From an uncultured Methanobrevibacter sp. (GTDB lineage Archaea; Methanobacteriota; Methanobacteria; Methanobacteriales; Methanobacteriaceae), in NCBI RefSeq assembly GCF_902771435.1, contig NZ_CACXXB010000004.1:1-64000 (forward strand): a DNA stretch of 64,000 nt. The letters are read 5' to 3'. Each line of letters begins with the position of its first letter. The first letter of the stretch is position 1. Position numbers and translations under genes: made by a program. The notes under the pieces are model-generated. The model saw only the letters and a program-made list of their open reading frames with translations, searched no databases and was not told the DNA's origin. Below are positions 9,887 through 19,486 of this stretch, piece by piece.

Positions 9887-11110
9887 CTATTCTTTAATTG
9901 AACGTGCTAATTCTGCACCTTTTTCAAATGCTTCAGCTAAAACATCCTCATCAGGTACAAACAATACATCCAAAGTGTCAGTTACAGTAAAACCTGCTTC
10001 TTCAAGGTCTCTTTGGAGTTTTGCAATAGCTCCTCCACCCCATCCTTTGGATGAAAAGATTAATGCGTTTTTCTCACTGCCTGTTCCTTTAAAGTTGACA
10101 CAGTCAAGCCAGTACATCATGTTACCTATTCTTGGGAACGGCTTGTTCATCATTGTTGGAGCACCCAGAGCAATAGCTTTAGAGTCCAAAATGTCTGTAA
10201 TTACATCATCAGGACCGTCTTCCTGCATGAAGTACATTTCAACTTCAACACCTTCACTCATTATACCTTCAGCAATTTGGTATGCAAGCTTTTCGGTTGA
10301 GTGGTGCATAGTGTCATAAATAACAGTGATTTTATCTTTACAAACTCCAGATCCCCATTCAGTGTATTTCTCTACGATTGGAGCTGGGTTTTTCCAGATT
10401 TGACCGTGACATGGAGCAATCATTTTGATTTCATTAATTAAACCTGTTTCGGTCAGTTCATTTAATTTCATTCTAAGCATTGGAGAACCGAGAGTGACTA
10501 AATTAGCATAGTATTTTTGTGCTTCCTTAAGCAAGTAGTCAACGGAATAGTCCTCATCGAATCTTTTGGAGTGACATACGTGCTGTCCGAACGCATCGTT
10601 TGAGAATAAGATTCCTTCTTCAGCCAGGAAAGTGAACATGCTGTCAGGCCAGTGAAGCATTGGTGCTGAGATGAATTTTAAGGTTCTGCCACCAATATCG
10701 ATTTCATCGCCGGTAGCTACGGCATTGATTTCCAAATCTGAGAAGTTGTGGTATTGATCTTCCAAGAATTTGATACAGTTGGCGGATGCGTATATTTCTG
10801 CATCAGGATTATATTTATCAATAGTATCTCTCAAGTAAGTTGAATGATCCATTTCAGAGTGGTTTTGTACGAAAACATCGATTTTAACATCTTTTCCTTC
10901 TTGTGCAAATGCATCTTCAATTCTTGCATCCAATTGATTTTGCAATCCTGTGTAAGTATTGTCAATCAATACAGTTTTTTCTTCACCAAATACTAAATAT
11001 GCATTGTATGTGGTTCCTGGAATTCCATATCCGTGGAAAGTTCTGCTGTTCCAGTGGATAACACCTACCCAGTAAACACCATCAGCTATTTTTACTGCTT
11101 TTGCTTTCAT
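9887..11110 (-). CDS. fprA: F420H2 oxidase, A-type flavoprotein FprA
   Basis: The protein has 407 residues. It reduces O2 to water with electrons from F420H2 and protects the anaerobe from oxygen. The N-terminal metallo-beta-lactamase-like domain carries the di-iron ligand motif HSEMDH (H84, E86, D88, H89), then LHWPDSMF, SNDAFG and APCHGQ. The C-terminal flavodoxin domain begins near residue 255 with VIYDTMHHST. Length and domain order match FprA. The ATG start at 11110 fits the family N-terminus (KIADGVYWVGVIHW). It is divergent from the PHP gene, and the 87-bp space between them is AT-rich with several TATA-like stretches. Confidence 0.93.
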   Translation of the reverse strand: MKAKAVKIADGVYWVGVIHWNSRTFHGYGIPGTTYNAYLVFGEEKTVLIDNTYTGLQNQLDARIEDAFAQEGKDVKIDVFVQNHSEMDHSTYLRDTIDKYNPDAEIYASANCIKFLEDQYHNFSDLEINAVATGDEIDIGGRTLKFISAPMLHWPDSMFTFLAEEGILFSNDAFGQHVCHSKRFDEDYSVDYLLKEAQKYYANLVTLGSPMLRMKLNELTETGLINEIKMIAPCHGQIWKNPAPIVEKYTEWGSGVCKDKITVIYDTMHHSTEKLAYQIAEGIMSEGVEVEMYFMQEDGPDDVITDILDSKAIALGAPTMMNKPFPRIGNMMYWLDCVNFKGTGSEKNALIFSSKGWGGGAIAKLQRDLEEAGFTVTDTLDVLFVPDEDVLAEAFEKGAELARSIKE

Positions 11111-11197
11111 TTTTATACCTCAAAAATATTTAAGTTATATAAGTTTATATTAAATGTACTATATATAATATTATATTTATAGACAGAGGTTATTATT

Positions 11198-11863
11198 TTG
11201 AATAAAAGAATAGATTTACATATGCACAGTTTATTCAGTGACGGAGAATTACTGCCTTCCGAACTTGCAAGAAGAGCTTTAAAATTAAACCATGAAGCAA
11301 TAGCTATTACAGACCATGTTGACTGGTCAAATGTCGATACAATCCCTGCCATTCAGGATGCTATTGACGACATCAATTCCAAATGGGACATTACCGTTGT
11401 TTTGGGTGCTGAAGTTACCCACGCTCCATGTGAATCAATCGACGGAATCGCTGCAAGGGCAAAAGATCTGGGAGCCAAAATCGTTGTTGTTCATGGTGAA
11501 ACCTTAAACGAACCGGTGACTCCAGGAACTAATCGTGCAGCAGTTGAATCCGAAAATATTGACATATTAGGCCATCCGGGTTTGATAACCGTTGAGGAAG
11601 CAGAAATCGCAAAGGATAATGATATCTATTTAGAGATTTCCGCCCGCCAGGGACATTGCCTTGGAAACGGCCATGTTGCAAACGTTGCACGTGAAGTTGG
11701 AAACAAATTGCTGGTCAATACAGATACACATTCACCCGACAATATAATCACATTTGAAAAATCCTACGAAATTGCTTTAGGTGCAGGACTGACTCATGAC
11801 GAAGCGATGAAAGCCATTGTTGACAATCCTCGTGAATTACTGAAATCAAAAGGAATTTTATAA
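11198..11863 (+). CDS. PHP-domain phosphoesterase
   Basis: The protein has 221 residues and belongs to the polymerase and histidinol phosphatase family. Metal-binding motifs visible are DLHMH (H8, H10), AITDH (D40, H41), VVHGE, LGHPGL and NTDTHS. The start codon is TTG at 11198, preceded by a well-placed GAGGT at 11186-11190, and the protein begins directly at the first metal motif as the family requires. Substrate unknown; histidinol phosphatase is possible, but no his genes are near. Its stop is followed directly by an open frame without a start codon. Confidence 0.85.
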   Translation: MNKRIDLHMHSLFSDGELLPSELARRALKLNHEAIAITDHVDWSNVDTIPAIQDAIDDINSKWDITVVLGAEVTHAPCESIDGIAARAKDLGAKIVVVHGETLNEPVTPGTNRAAVESENIDILGHPGLITVEEAEIAKDNDIYLEISARQGHCLGNGHVANVAREVGNKLLVNTDTHSPDNIITFEKSYEIALGAGLTHDEAMKAIVDNPRELLKSKGIL

Positions 11864-11864
11864 A

Positions 11865-12044
11865 GACACTTTCAAAAAAAATAAAGAAAATATCCAATCT
11901 GCATATTATGATATATATGACACAGTTATTTTAGATGATTTTGTAACAAAAGGGAATATTATTGAAATATTGAATCCATATATTGTATGCAATTTTGAAA
12001 AATATCTTCAGGTGACAGTGAAATTTCATGAATTTGAAAAGTAA
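11865..12044 (+). pseudogene. Possible gene remnant, open frame without start
   Basis: Just past the PHP stop codon the +1-shifted frame stays open for about 60 codons and ends at TAA 12042-12044. The translation looks protein-like (contains YDTVILDD, KGNIIEILNP, VTVKFHEFEK) but has no ATG, GTG or TTG start in frame. It does not look like a continuation of the PHP domain, which ends normally. I read it as the tail of a decayed gene, though a chance open frame in AT-rich DNA cannot be excluded. Confidence 0.3.
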
Positions 12045-12045
12045 T

Positions 12046-12079
12046 GGAATTTCCACATCAAAAGTTATGTGAAATTCTC
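12046..12079. repeat. Imperfect hairpin
   Basis: GAATTTCCACAT at 12047-12058 pairs with ATGTGAAATTC at 12067-12077 with one bulged C and an 8-nt loop. It sits between the gene remnant and the convergent 3' end of the PIN-like gene. It could end transcripts or be a decayed element border. Confidence 0.35.
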
Positions 12080-12132
12080 CACGATAAAAAATCATTTACA
12101 TGTTATGTTTGAAACCAGTTTTAGAAAATTTT

Positions 12133-12825
12133 TTAATTGTTCTGTTTGAATTCCAACAAATTAATACAATCACTAATACACAAATACTCCATCAAAATGT
12201 TAATCGCTTTTAGGAAATCTTGATCTGCACTAACAAACTTAAGATTTAATTCAGGTTTATTTTTGCAGAACTCATTAGCATCAAATAGAATATTTTCATC
12301 AGAACCATGCAATAGATAATCCCTAAGCTTTTCTTTTTCAATCATATCCATAATATCTTTATCTTTAATGGTATGATTTGGCACAATTTTCAAATAATTA
12401 AATGTCTTCTGTTTATTTTTATTCTGAACTGATTGGAAATCATTTTGAAATAATGAAAATTTATTTTTCACATCAAAGGCATCATGATATTCATTAAAAC
12501 CTAGTTTTTCCCAAATTATTCTTAATGCCTGCCGCATATCTTCAATATCAAATTTGCTTTTAGGTTTAACCCTATTAAGAAATCTGTAAACATCATTAAA
12601 ATAAATGAAATTATTGTCTGAAAAATTTTCAAATAATCTACATAACATCAATAGAAAATAATCATATTCTTGACAGTTCTCATTAAACACATTTTCAACT
12701 TCTTTTATAACATTATCCGAACAAAAATAATTTTCTGAAGAAATGAAATTATTAGATATTATATTTAATGAATCCCATGAAAAAATATGACTCACAATAA
12801 CATTTGAATCAAGAAAATAATTCAT
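12133..12825 (-). CDS. PIN-like domain protein, putative RNase
   Basis: The protein has 230 residues. The N-terminus NYFLDSNVIVSHIF places an acidic residue (D6) at the end of the first strand as in PIN nucleases. Further acidic positions follow at E42/E44 (IKEVENVF) and near the C-terminus in FVSADQDF (D201, D203), which resembles the last PIN motif. It is larger than VapC toxins (about 130 residues). The gene begins 4 nt after the stop of the upstream gene 12830-13369, so the pair is an operon. Base composition is visibly more AT-rich than neighbouring housekeeping genes, which suggests acquired DNA. Target unknown. A toxin, antiphage or tRNA-cleaving role is only a guess. Confidence 0.6.
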   Translation of the reverse strand: MNYFLDSNVIVSHIFSWDSLNIISNNFISSENYFCSDNVIKEVENVFNENCQEYDYFLLMLCRLFENFSDNNFIYFNDVYRFLNRVKPKSKFDIEDMRQALRIIWEKLGFNEYHDAFDVKNKFSLFQNDFQSVQNKNKQKTFNYLKIVPNHTIKDKDIMDMIEKEKLRDYLLHGSDENILFDANEFCKNKPELNLKFVSADQDFLKAINILMEYLCISDCINLLEFKQNN

Positions 12826-12829
12826 AGTT

Positions 12830-13369
12830 TCACCTAAAGATTTCTGTTACTTCCCCGACCAACTCATCATATTCATGTGAGCAAATATAAATATTTGAAT
12901 AAAAAAACTCCTTTTTTTCAAAATAAAATTTCTTAAATAACTCAAATTCATTCGTATAATCATTTAAAGTAGAATTTCTTAAATGAGTTATTTTAATTTT
13001 AATCAAATTACAAAATAATACACTTAAATCATGGACAAAAGAAGAATACAAAATATAATATTTAATATTTCTTAGAATATAATTTATCATATTTCGTATT
13101 GACAAATAGAAATAAAATTCTTCTTGAAATAATTCTAATCCTTCAAGAGTTTCTGCAATATCATCACTTAATTTGATAATTAGATTTAATTTATTAATAA
13201 ATTCATTATCATTAGAATAACTTGTAACTAAATCATCCAAAGAAGTTTCATTTAGTCTAATTGAAGAAAATTTATCATAAATACTATCTAAGAGACTTTT
13301 TAAATCATTTACAATACTATTTAAATCAATAATGTTTTTATCATTCATATCCACATACATTTTTATCAC
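12830..13369 (-). CDS. Unknown protein, operon partner of PIN-like gene
   Basis: The protein has 179 residues and I do not recognise the family. It is rich in Asn, Ile, Leu, Phe and Tyr and looks almost all helical, with no membrane segment that I would trust. It has no zinc or nucleotide motif. It precedes the PIN-like gene by 4 nt, so co-expression is likely. It could be an antitoxin or regulatory subunit, but it lacks a recognisable DNA-binding motif. An alternative start at the fourth residue is possible (IKMYVDM). Like its partner it is very AT-rich. Confidence 0.6.
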   Translation of the reverse strand: MIKMYVDMNDKNIIDLNSIVNDLKSLLDSIYDKFSSIRLNETSLDDLVTSYSNDNEFINKLNLIIKLSDDIAETLEGLELFQEEFYFYLSIRNMINYILRNIKYYILYSSFVHDLSVLFCNLIKIKITHLRNSTLNDYTNEFELFKKFYFEKKEFFYSNIYICSHEYDELVGEVTEIFR

Positions 13370-13486
13370 ATAAACAATGGTTTTTAAGTTATTAAGTTAT
13401 ATAATCTCCATTATTTAAGTATTTTTTGGAAAAAATGACTTCAATTTTACATACTCAGACAACTTTTTGTCTAAATTAAAAAATAA

Positions 13487-14155
13487 CTATTTTAGAACTT
13501 TATATTTTAAAATTAAGTCCTTACCCAAAGTATAAGAATCAGTCAACTCCAATCTGACAGCTTCTTCCATGGTGTCAAATCCTTCACCATCAAAGAAAGT
13601 CTTTGCATTAGCTCCTCCAACAACCATCGGAGCAACACAAATGCTTATCTCATCAATAAGTCCTGCTTTAATCATGGAAAAGTTTAGGGTAGCTCCCCCT
13701 TCAAGCATCAGCTTTTCAATTCCTTCCTCATGAAGATAGCTCATAAGAGATGTCAAATCAACCCGTTTATCACCGCTCCAGAAAAACTTTACACCGCGCT
13801 TTTTGAATGTTTCATATTTATCAGAAGCCATAAACTCATCTTTATACTCATTGGCGCATGCAATTATTGTTTTTGCATCAGAATTGGTTATTCTGGCATC
13901 CATCGGGGTGTTGCATTTGCTGTCAACAACCACACGGACAGGATTATCTTCGGGATTTGCGTCAATTTTGTGGACTGTCAGCCTTGGATCATCGGCAAGT
14001 ACAGTTCCTATTCCAACCATTATCGCATCACAGTCCTTTCTGATTTCATGAACCCTTTTCAAGTCCTCTTCACCAGAAATGTTTGAACTACCTGTTGCAG
14101 TTGCGATTTTGCCGTCCAATGTCATTGCAGCATTCAATATTACATATGGCCTCAT
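13487..14155 (-). CDS. arfC: Diaminohydroxypyrimidine-ribosyl-P reductase (riboflavin/FO path)
   Basis: The protein has 222 residues. It is the archaeal RibD-C-type (Rib7-like) reductase acting on 2,5-diamino-6-ribosylamino-4(3H)-pyrimidinone 5'-phosphate, an early step toward riboflavin and the FO part of F420. The N-terminus VILNAAMTLDGKIAT is the family signature, followed by VGIGTVLADDP, LMLEGGATLN and a C-terminal VGGANAKTFF segment. Length matches stand-alone archaeal reductases. It is the last gene of the metG operon; 4 nt separate it from the MraY-like gene. cofH, which uses the product of the same branch, is 9 kb away. Confidence 0.88.
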   Translation of the reverse strand: MRPYVILNAAMTLDGKIATATGSSNISGEEDLKRVHEIRKDCDAIMVGIGTVLADDPRLTVHKIDANPEDNPVRVVVDSKCNTPMDARITNSDAKTIIACANEYKDEFMASDKYETFKKRGVKFFWSGDKRVDLTSLMSYLHEEGIEKLMLEGGATLNFSMIKAGLIDEISICVAPMVVGGANAKTFFDGEGFDTMEEAVRLELTDSYTLGKDLILKYKVLK

Positions 14156-14159
14156 ATTA

Positions 14160-15176
14160 TCATCCTATATGATAGAACATTTCCTTAATTTGTAGGAAAT
14201 TCACTAATGTCTGATTTTCAAGCATTCCAGGCATAATCAATGCTACAATAATTCCCAAAATTCCAAATACAATTCCAATTCCCCAGATTATCTTAACTGC
14301 ATCTTTTTCAGCAATCGGTTTTCTTAAAATTAATCTGATTAATGATTTGAATCCGACCTCAGGCCTTACCAATTTTCCTTCATCGTTAATCTGTGTCGGT
14401 TTTTGTTGGGAACGGTTCATTACTCCTGCTGAATAGAATTTTAAAGCTGCATCAATAATGTTCGGCATCATTACAATAAGTGCAATCAGTTTTACCCTTC
14501 CAATAAATGCAATACATACGATAGCTGCACCAATAATCAATGTACCGGTGTCTCCCGGAAAGATTTGAGCCGGATATCTGTTAAAGTATAAAAACGCAGC
14601 CAATGCTCCAAGCATACTCATGGATATGATTGTTACATCATATTTTCCTAAAATAATACATGCAATAGTCAGTGATGTCATTGAAATAACACCCAAACCT
14701 GATTCGATACCGTTTAGACCTGCCAGCATGTTGGTCAGGTTAGCTCCGATTGACAGTGCTATCGGAATTGTAATCAGATACAATATACCCACGTTTGGAG
14801 GTGCCGCCCACATCAACGGAAGGCCAGCAATAAACAGCAGGAAGAATTTGGATTTTGATGAAAGCGCAAGCAGGTCATCCAGAATACCAATCATTCCAAC
14901 AAGAAGTATTACAACCAGAACAATGAGCAGTGGAAACGCCAGGATTTCATGCATATAAATTCCTGAAAACATTCCAAGCACAAATCCGAATATAATACCG
15001 AATCCGCCCATTTCAGCTACAACAGGCTTCCAGGATTTGTGAATGTCCTTTCCTACAATATCTGCTTCTTCAAGCTTTTTAATAATTTTAGGCATAAATA
15101 ATCTGGTCATTGAAAAAGAAAGTAAACCACAGATTATAGCTATTACATATAAAGGAAGTTGTGGTAAAATCATCAT
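14160..15176 (-). CDS. MraY/AglH-like polyprenyl-phosphate sugar-P transferase
   Basis: The protein has 338 residues and is an integral membrane protein with about ten hydrophobic segments. Family motifs of glycosyltransferase 4 (MraY, WecA, AglH) are visible: GILDDLLAL near residue 115, NMLAGLNG near 150 and FPGDTGTL near 205. It moves a sugar phosphate from a UDP-sugar to a polyprenyl phosphate at the inner face of the membrane. In this organism that could start pseudomurein precursor synthesis or N-glycan synthesis (AglH role); sequence alone does not decide. uppS elsewhere in the window would make the lipid carrier. The next residue after the first Met is also Met, so the start may be one codon later. 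Confidence 0.82.
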   Translation of the reverse strand: MMILPQLPLYVIAIICGLLSFSMTRLFMPKIIKKLEEADIVGKDIHKSWKPVVAEMGGFGIIFGFVLGMFSGIYMHEILAFPLLIVLVVILLVGMIGILDDLLALSSKSKFFLLFIAGLPLMWAAPPNVGILYLITIPIALSIGANLTNMLAGLNGIESGLGVISMTSLTIACIILGKYDVTIISMSMLGALAAFLYFNRYPAQIFPGDTGTLIIGAAIVCIAFIGRVKLIALIVMMPNIIDAALKFYSAGVMNRSQQKPTQINDEGKLVRPEVGFKSLIRLILRKPIAEKDAVKIIWGIGIVFGILGIIVALIMPGMLENQTLVNFLQIKEMFYHIG

Positions 15177-15212
15177 ATTTAATTATATTTCATTCATTAT
15201 TAAAAAAAGTAA

Positions 15213-15677
15213 TTATTTTTTATTTAAAATATAATAAACAGTTCTTAAAGGAATATCTAATTTGTTTGAAATTTCTTTTGCAGATAAACCTTCACTTTTA
15301 AGGTTTTTAATTTCGGCGTGATTGTATTTTCTTTTTCTGTTATCAAAATTAGCTTCACCTTTTCTTAAAAGGTAATATACTCTATTTAAAGTGATGTTTA
15401 ATTTTTCAGAGATTTCCTTTGGTTTTAATCCTTCATCTGACAGTTTTAAAACTTCAAATTCGGCACCGTTGGTTTGTGATTTGGCTCCCCAGTTATATTT
15501 TTTGACCACTTCAATATCAAGCTGTGAGAGTGCGTCAATATATGTCTTTGAGGTTCTTTCATAAACGCTTGGAGAACAGGTAATCTCACACAGGTTGGGA
15601 TACTTCTCTATCAGCTCCACAATCATTGAAGAGGACAGTGCTTTTGTAATATGAATCGTAGTTACATCTTCATCCAT
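15213..15677 (-). CDS. DUF1699-like protein with two C-terminal HTH units
   Basis: The protein has 154 residues. Residues 1 to about 70 resemble DUF1699 (a short alpha/beta domain found in methanogens: LIEKYPNLCEI, LDIEVVKKYNWG). The rest holds two similar helix-turn-helix units, LKPKEISEKLNITLNRVYY near residues 85-105 and LSAKEISNKLDIPLRTVYY near residues 130-150. It is probably a DNA-binding regulator. It lies in the metG operon, 7 nt after the DUF530 gene and 36 nt before the MraY-like gene. Its target may be its own operon, but no clear operator was found. Confidence 0.65.
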   Translation of the reverse strand: MDEDVTTIHITKALSSSMIVELIEKYPNLCEITCSPSVYERTSKTYIDALSQLDIEVVKKYNWGAKSQTNGAEFEVLKLSDEGLKPKEISEKLNITLNRVYYLLRKGEANFDNRKRKYNHAEIKNLKSEGLSAKEISNKLDIPLRTVYYILNKK

Positions 15678-15684
15678 ATTATCA

Positions 15685-17262
15685 CTATTTCTTAATCAGA
15701 TCAAGGAATTTTTTAGATTTGTCGCTTTTCGGATTTCTGATTTGGTCTATGTTTTTTAATTCCTTTTTGATTTTGGATTCGTTGACGTTTAATGCATTGC
15801 TTATTTCTTCCAAGCTGATTTGTGAGTTCTGGTGTATCAGTGCGGCTCCTAAAGCCACATAGTTGAACTTGATGTTTGAACTTCTGGACTGCTTATCAAA
15901 CTTGAATTTTTCATAAAGCAATAAATCCATTTCGGGAATGGTTATGATTTTAATATCCGTGAATGCATTGAGGGTTTCTATAACCTTTGAATAGGTGGTT
16001 TTGAAAACTTTTCTCTGTTCACGGTCCAATTCCACCCTGATATATGGGAACGGACCTGTGATAATTCTACGGGAGTTGTTTGAGGTTGTTAGATAATATC
16101 TGAAAATATCCCACATTATCAGTGCAGAAGCTATATTTTTAAATGTATTCTTATAAATCGAATCCCTGATTTTCAAATCACGGCTTAATGATCTTTTAAG
16201 ATTTCCAAACTTATCCGCATAATTCAGTTTTATGAATTCATTTTGGATTTGTGACTCCCTCCACTTTTCAATGGAATTTGAATCATATTTGTCGATAAAG
16301 TCAGGAGTCTGATTCTTATATTTTGAGATTATCTCATAATACTTGTTTAATCTTTTAAAATCAGTAAGTCTTCTTTTTAGGATGTCATCCTTAATTTCAT
16401 GGATGATGGATTGTGAATACTTAACATAAGCAATAGCAAGAGCTGTCCTTGCATGCTTGTCATCAATTATGGCTGGTTTGGTTTTATGAAACCTCAGAGC
16501 TTCAATTCTGACATTCCGACCGTATTGTCTCTTTACTTCCTCCTCATAATTGCTTACATATTCAGAGCCCAGGGAAACATTCTTTCTTATTAAACGGTTA
16601 TTCTTATCCCTGAATCTGATTACAAGTGAAATGGTTTTTACAATACCTTTACGTTCCTGTTTTAGAATGTTTAGAACCTGTTTGAATGATTCTCTGGCAT
16701 AAGGTGAGAATTCATTCATCAAAACCATATAATTTCCTGAAAGAGGCAAAAAGGGGATTATCTCCAGTCTGAATGTAGCTTCCTTATTGATTTTGAATGT
16801 AAAGCCCTGTGATCCGCAACTGCATTTAGCTTCCCTTTGCTTATATTCATCTATGGAATATTTTTTGTAACATGAATTGCACTTTACATATCCGAATTGC
16901 TCAAGATTTCCTATTGCAATTTTATGAGAGTCAATGGCTGATTTAACCCTATCCAAGATATTTTTCTTGGAGTTTGCCTTCATTCTGAATATCTGATTGT
17001 GGCGGGAGTTTTCACCTACCTCTTCAAGTGATACGTCTGCCACAGCCTTTGTACCGTATCTGTTCAGAGATGTAAAAGGGGTTGTGTATCCCTGTGCATC
17101 CATGTCATCCTTTAAGTTTTGCAAATAGTTTAATCTGTCAACTAGCTTAAAGTAAAGACTTTTGAAATTGTCAAACTCGTCAATATCATCTAGAACAATT
17201 GAATCGTTTGCTATTTCTTTTAAGTAGTTCTCGGCTTTATTTACTAGGACAGATTCTTCCAT
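15685..17262 (-). CDS. DUF530 family protein, methanogen-specific
   Basis: The protein has 525 residues. I recognise it as the DUF530 type that sits next to metG in Methanobacteriales. A zinc-ribbon pattern CNSC followed by KCSCG lies near residues 125-150. The middle is charged and helical. The C-terminus ISLEEISNALNVNESKIKKEL is a likely helix-turn-helix. No enzyme motif is seen. Nucleic-acid binding is plausible from the zinc ribbon and HTH, but no function is established to my knowledge. It starts 12 nt after the metG stop codon. Confidence 0.72.
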   Translation of the reverse strand: MEESVLVNKAENYLKEIANDSIVLDDIDEFDNFKSLYFKLVDRLNYLQNLKDDMDAQGYTTPFTSLNRYGTKAVADVSLEEVGENSRHNQIFRMKANSKKNILDRVKSAIDSHKIAIGNLEQFGYVKCNSCYKKYSIDEYKQREAKCSCGSQGFTFKINKEATFRLEIIPFLPLSGNYMVLMNEFSPYARESFKQVLNILKQERKGIVKTISLVIRFRDKNNRLIRKNVSLGSEYVSNYEEEVKRQYGRNVRIEALRFHKTKPAIIDDKHARTALAIAYVKYSQSIIHEIKDDILKRRLTDFKRLNKYYEIISKYKNQTPDFIDKYDSNSIEKWRESQIQNEFIKLNYADKFGNLKRSLSRDLKIRDSIYKNTFKNIASALIMWDIFRYYLTTSNNSRRIITGPFPYIRVELDREQRKVFKTTYSKVIETLNAFTDIKIITIPEMDLLLYEKFKFDKQSRSSNIKFNYVALGAALIHQNSQISLEEISNALNVNESKIKKELKNIDQIRNPKSDKSKKFLDLIKK

Positions 17263-17274
17263 TTTAATCTAATT

Positions 17275-19263
17275 TTATTGAATTCTTTCGCCGACGCTTC
17301 CATTTTCATCAGGTGAGAGCAATGCTCCTGATGCACCGGTTGCTAAAATCATACCTTCGGATAATGTTCCGAATAATTTTGCAGGCTGAAGGTTAGCTAT
17401 TACACAGACTTTTCTTCCGACTAATTCTTCCGGAGAGTAGAATTTGGCAAGTCCCGCAACGATTTGTCTTGGTTTTTCTTCTCCAATGTCAACCTGTAAT
17501 TTTAACAGTTTATCTGATTTTTCGATTTTTTCCGCTTCTTTTACTTCGCCTATTTTAATTACAAATTCGTCAAATTGATCTATTGTTACTAAATCAGTCA
17601 TAGTTTCATCCTCATTTTCATTTAAGTTTTCTTTTAATTTAGCCTTTTGAGCTTCAATTTCCTTATCTTCAATCTTTTTGAATAAAGGTTTTGCCTTGTT
17701 GATTTCATGACCTACAGGCAACGGTATTTTAGCATCCTCCCAATTATCCAAACTGTCTATATTCATTATATCTGCGATTTTATCCGCTTTTGTTGGAAGG
17801 AACGGTTTTAATGTGTAAGCTAAGGTTTTTGCTAATTGATTGGATAAGTGTAAACAGTTAGCTGCCTTAATTTTGTCTTCTTTGATAGCTTTCCATGGTT
17901 CTGCATCGTTGAAATATTTGTTTCCTTTTTTGGCTACCTTAAATATTTCAAGCAAAGCTTCCCTGAATTCATAATTTGCTATGTATTCTCCGGCTTTGTC
18001 TGGAAGCTCCTCAATTGCAAGTCTGAATTCCTCATCTTCATCTGTAGGATTTGTATATTCGGGGATTTTGCTGTCAAACTGCTTTTTGGTAAATACAAAA
18101 GTTCTGTGCAGGAAGTTTCCGATTACATCAGCAAGCTCATCATTGTTTCTTCTCTGGAAGTCATCCCATGAAAAGTCTGAATCCTTATTTAAAGGAGCGT
18201 TGATTGTCAGATAGTATCTGAGCAAATCAGGTTCATAGTCTTTGACAAAATCAGCTATCCATATAACCCAATTTTTACTTGTTGACATCTTTTCCCCTTC
18301 AAGGGACAGGAATTCACCTGCATAAATCATATCAGGCAATTTGCAGCCGTATGCCTTGAGAAGTCCAGGCCAGAAAATTGAATGGTGGTAAATGATGTCC
18401 TTTCCGATGAAGTGAACCACATAGTCATTCCAATAGTCCTCCCATTTAATGCCAGATTGCTCAGACCATTGTGAAGCAGATGAGATGTAACCAAGGAATG
18501 CTTCAATCCAAACATATAATACTTTGCCTTTGGCTTCATCAAGAGGTACAGGAATACCCCAATCCATATCACGGGTCAAAATCCAGTCAGTCAAACCTTC
18601 GTTCAGCCAGTTTATGGCATAGTTTTTTACATTGGCAGGAAGGTTTTCATTGGTAGTGATGTATTCCTTCAGGTCATCTTCAAATTCGGACAATTTGAAT
18701 GCATACTGAAATGTATCCTTGATTATTGGAGTTGTTCCACATGTAATGCAGTGAGGCTCATCAAGTTCTGTCGGATTCAATGCTTTTCCACATTTTTCAC
18801 AGTGATCGCCTCTTGCTTCTGAACCGCAAACCGGACATAACCCTTCCACATATCTGTCAGGAAGGAATTTGTTACAGTTCGGACAGTACAGCTGCTGGAT
18901 ATCCTCTCTGTAGATAAATCCGTTATCGTATAAATCCTTAAAGAAATGTTTTGCAATCTCATAATGTTTTTCATCGGTAGTTCTTGTGAAATTGTCCAAT
19001 GATATGTTCATTGATTCGACATCTTTAACAATCATATCGTGATATCTTTTTGAAATTTCAATCGGTTTTTTGTTTTCCTTATCTGCCTTTACTGCAATTG
19101 GAGTTCCATGCTCATCTGTAGCGCAAACCAGTAAAACATCATTTCCAACCATTCTGTTGTACCTGGCAAAAATATCTGCAGGCAGATATGTAGAACGGAT
19201 ATGGCCTAAATGACATGGTCCATTTGCATAAGGAAGTGCACATGAAATAAAAATCTTTGACAT
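17275..19263 (-). CDS. metG: Methionyl-tRNA synthetase
   Basis: The protein has 662 residues. It charges tRNA-Met. Class I motifs: HLGH at residues 18-21 and KMSTSKN near residue 330. Four zinc-binding CxxC knuckles lie near residues 125-175 (CPNC, CPVC, CEKC, CITC), as in archaeal MetRS. The C-terminal 110 residues form a tRNA-binding (EMAP/Trbp111-like) domain with [19 protein letters not shown] and IVAGLAKFY, fused as in the dimeric form. It is the first gene of a five-gene minus-strand operon ending with arfC. A TATA-like AT-rich stretch lies upstream at about 19300-19330. Confidence 0.97.
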   Translation of the reverse strand: MSKIFISCALPYANGPCHLGHIRSTYLPADIFARYNRMVGNDVLLVCATDEHGTPIAVKADKENKKPIEISKRYHDMIVKDVESMNISLDNFTRTTDEKHYEIAKHFFKDLYDNGFIYREDIQQLYCPNCNKFLPDRYVEGLCPVCGSEARGDHCEKCGKALNPTELDEPHCITCGTTPIIKDTFQYAFKLSEFEDDLKEYITTNENLPANVKNYAINWLNEGLTDWILTRDMDWGIPVPLDEAKGKVLYVWIEAFLGYISSASQWSEQSGIKWEDYWNDYVVHFIGKDIIYHHSIFWPGLLKAYGCKLPDMIYAGEFLSLEGEKMSTSKNWVIWIADFVKDYEPDLLRYYLTINAPLNKDSDFSWDDFQRRNNDELADVIGNFLHRTFVFTKKQFDSKIPEYTNPTDEDEEFRLAIEELPDKAGEYIANYEFREALLEIFKVAKKGNKYFNDAEPWKAIKEDKIKAANCLHLSNQLAKTLAYTLKPFLPTKADKIADIMNIDSLDNWEDAKIPLPVGHEINKAKPLFKKIEDKEIEAQKAKLKENLNENEDETMTDLVTIDQFDEFVIKIGEVKEAEKIEKSDKLLKLQVDIGEEKPRQIVAGLAKFYSPEELVGRKVCVIANLQPAKLFGTLSEGMILATGASGALLSPDENGSVGERIQ

Positions 19264-19486
19264 TTATCTAATCCCCTTAATTATTTTAAACATGATATAA
19301 TTATGTTACTCATATATAATAAAATTAATATTTTTGACCGTGCAATTTATAGGGATTGGATATTTGAAAAAAAATTAATTTCAAAAATTTGAGAAATCAA
19401 TCAAAACATCAACCATTCAAATCTAATTCAATATTGACTCTAAAAATGAGTTACTTATTTAATCTATAAAATAAAGAGTTAAAAAC

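Noticed and set aside
11113-11352. Minus-strand frame of 79 codons opposite the PHP gene
   Set aside because: It overlaps the start of a well-supported PHP gene, has no ribosome binding site and ends in AT-rich low-complexity residues.
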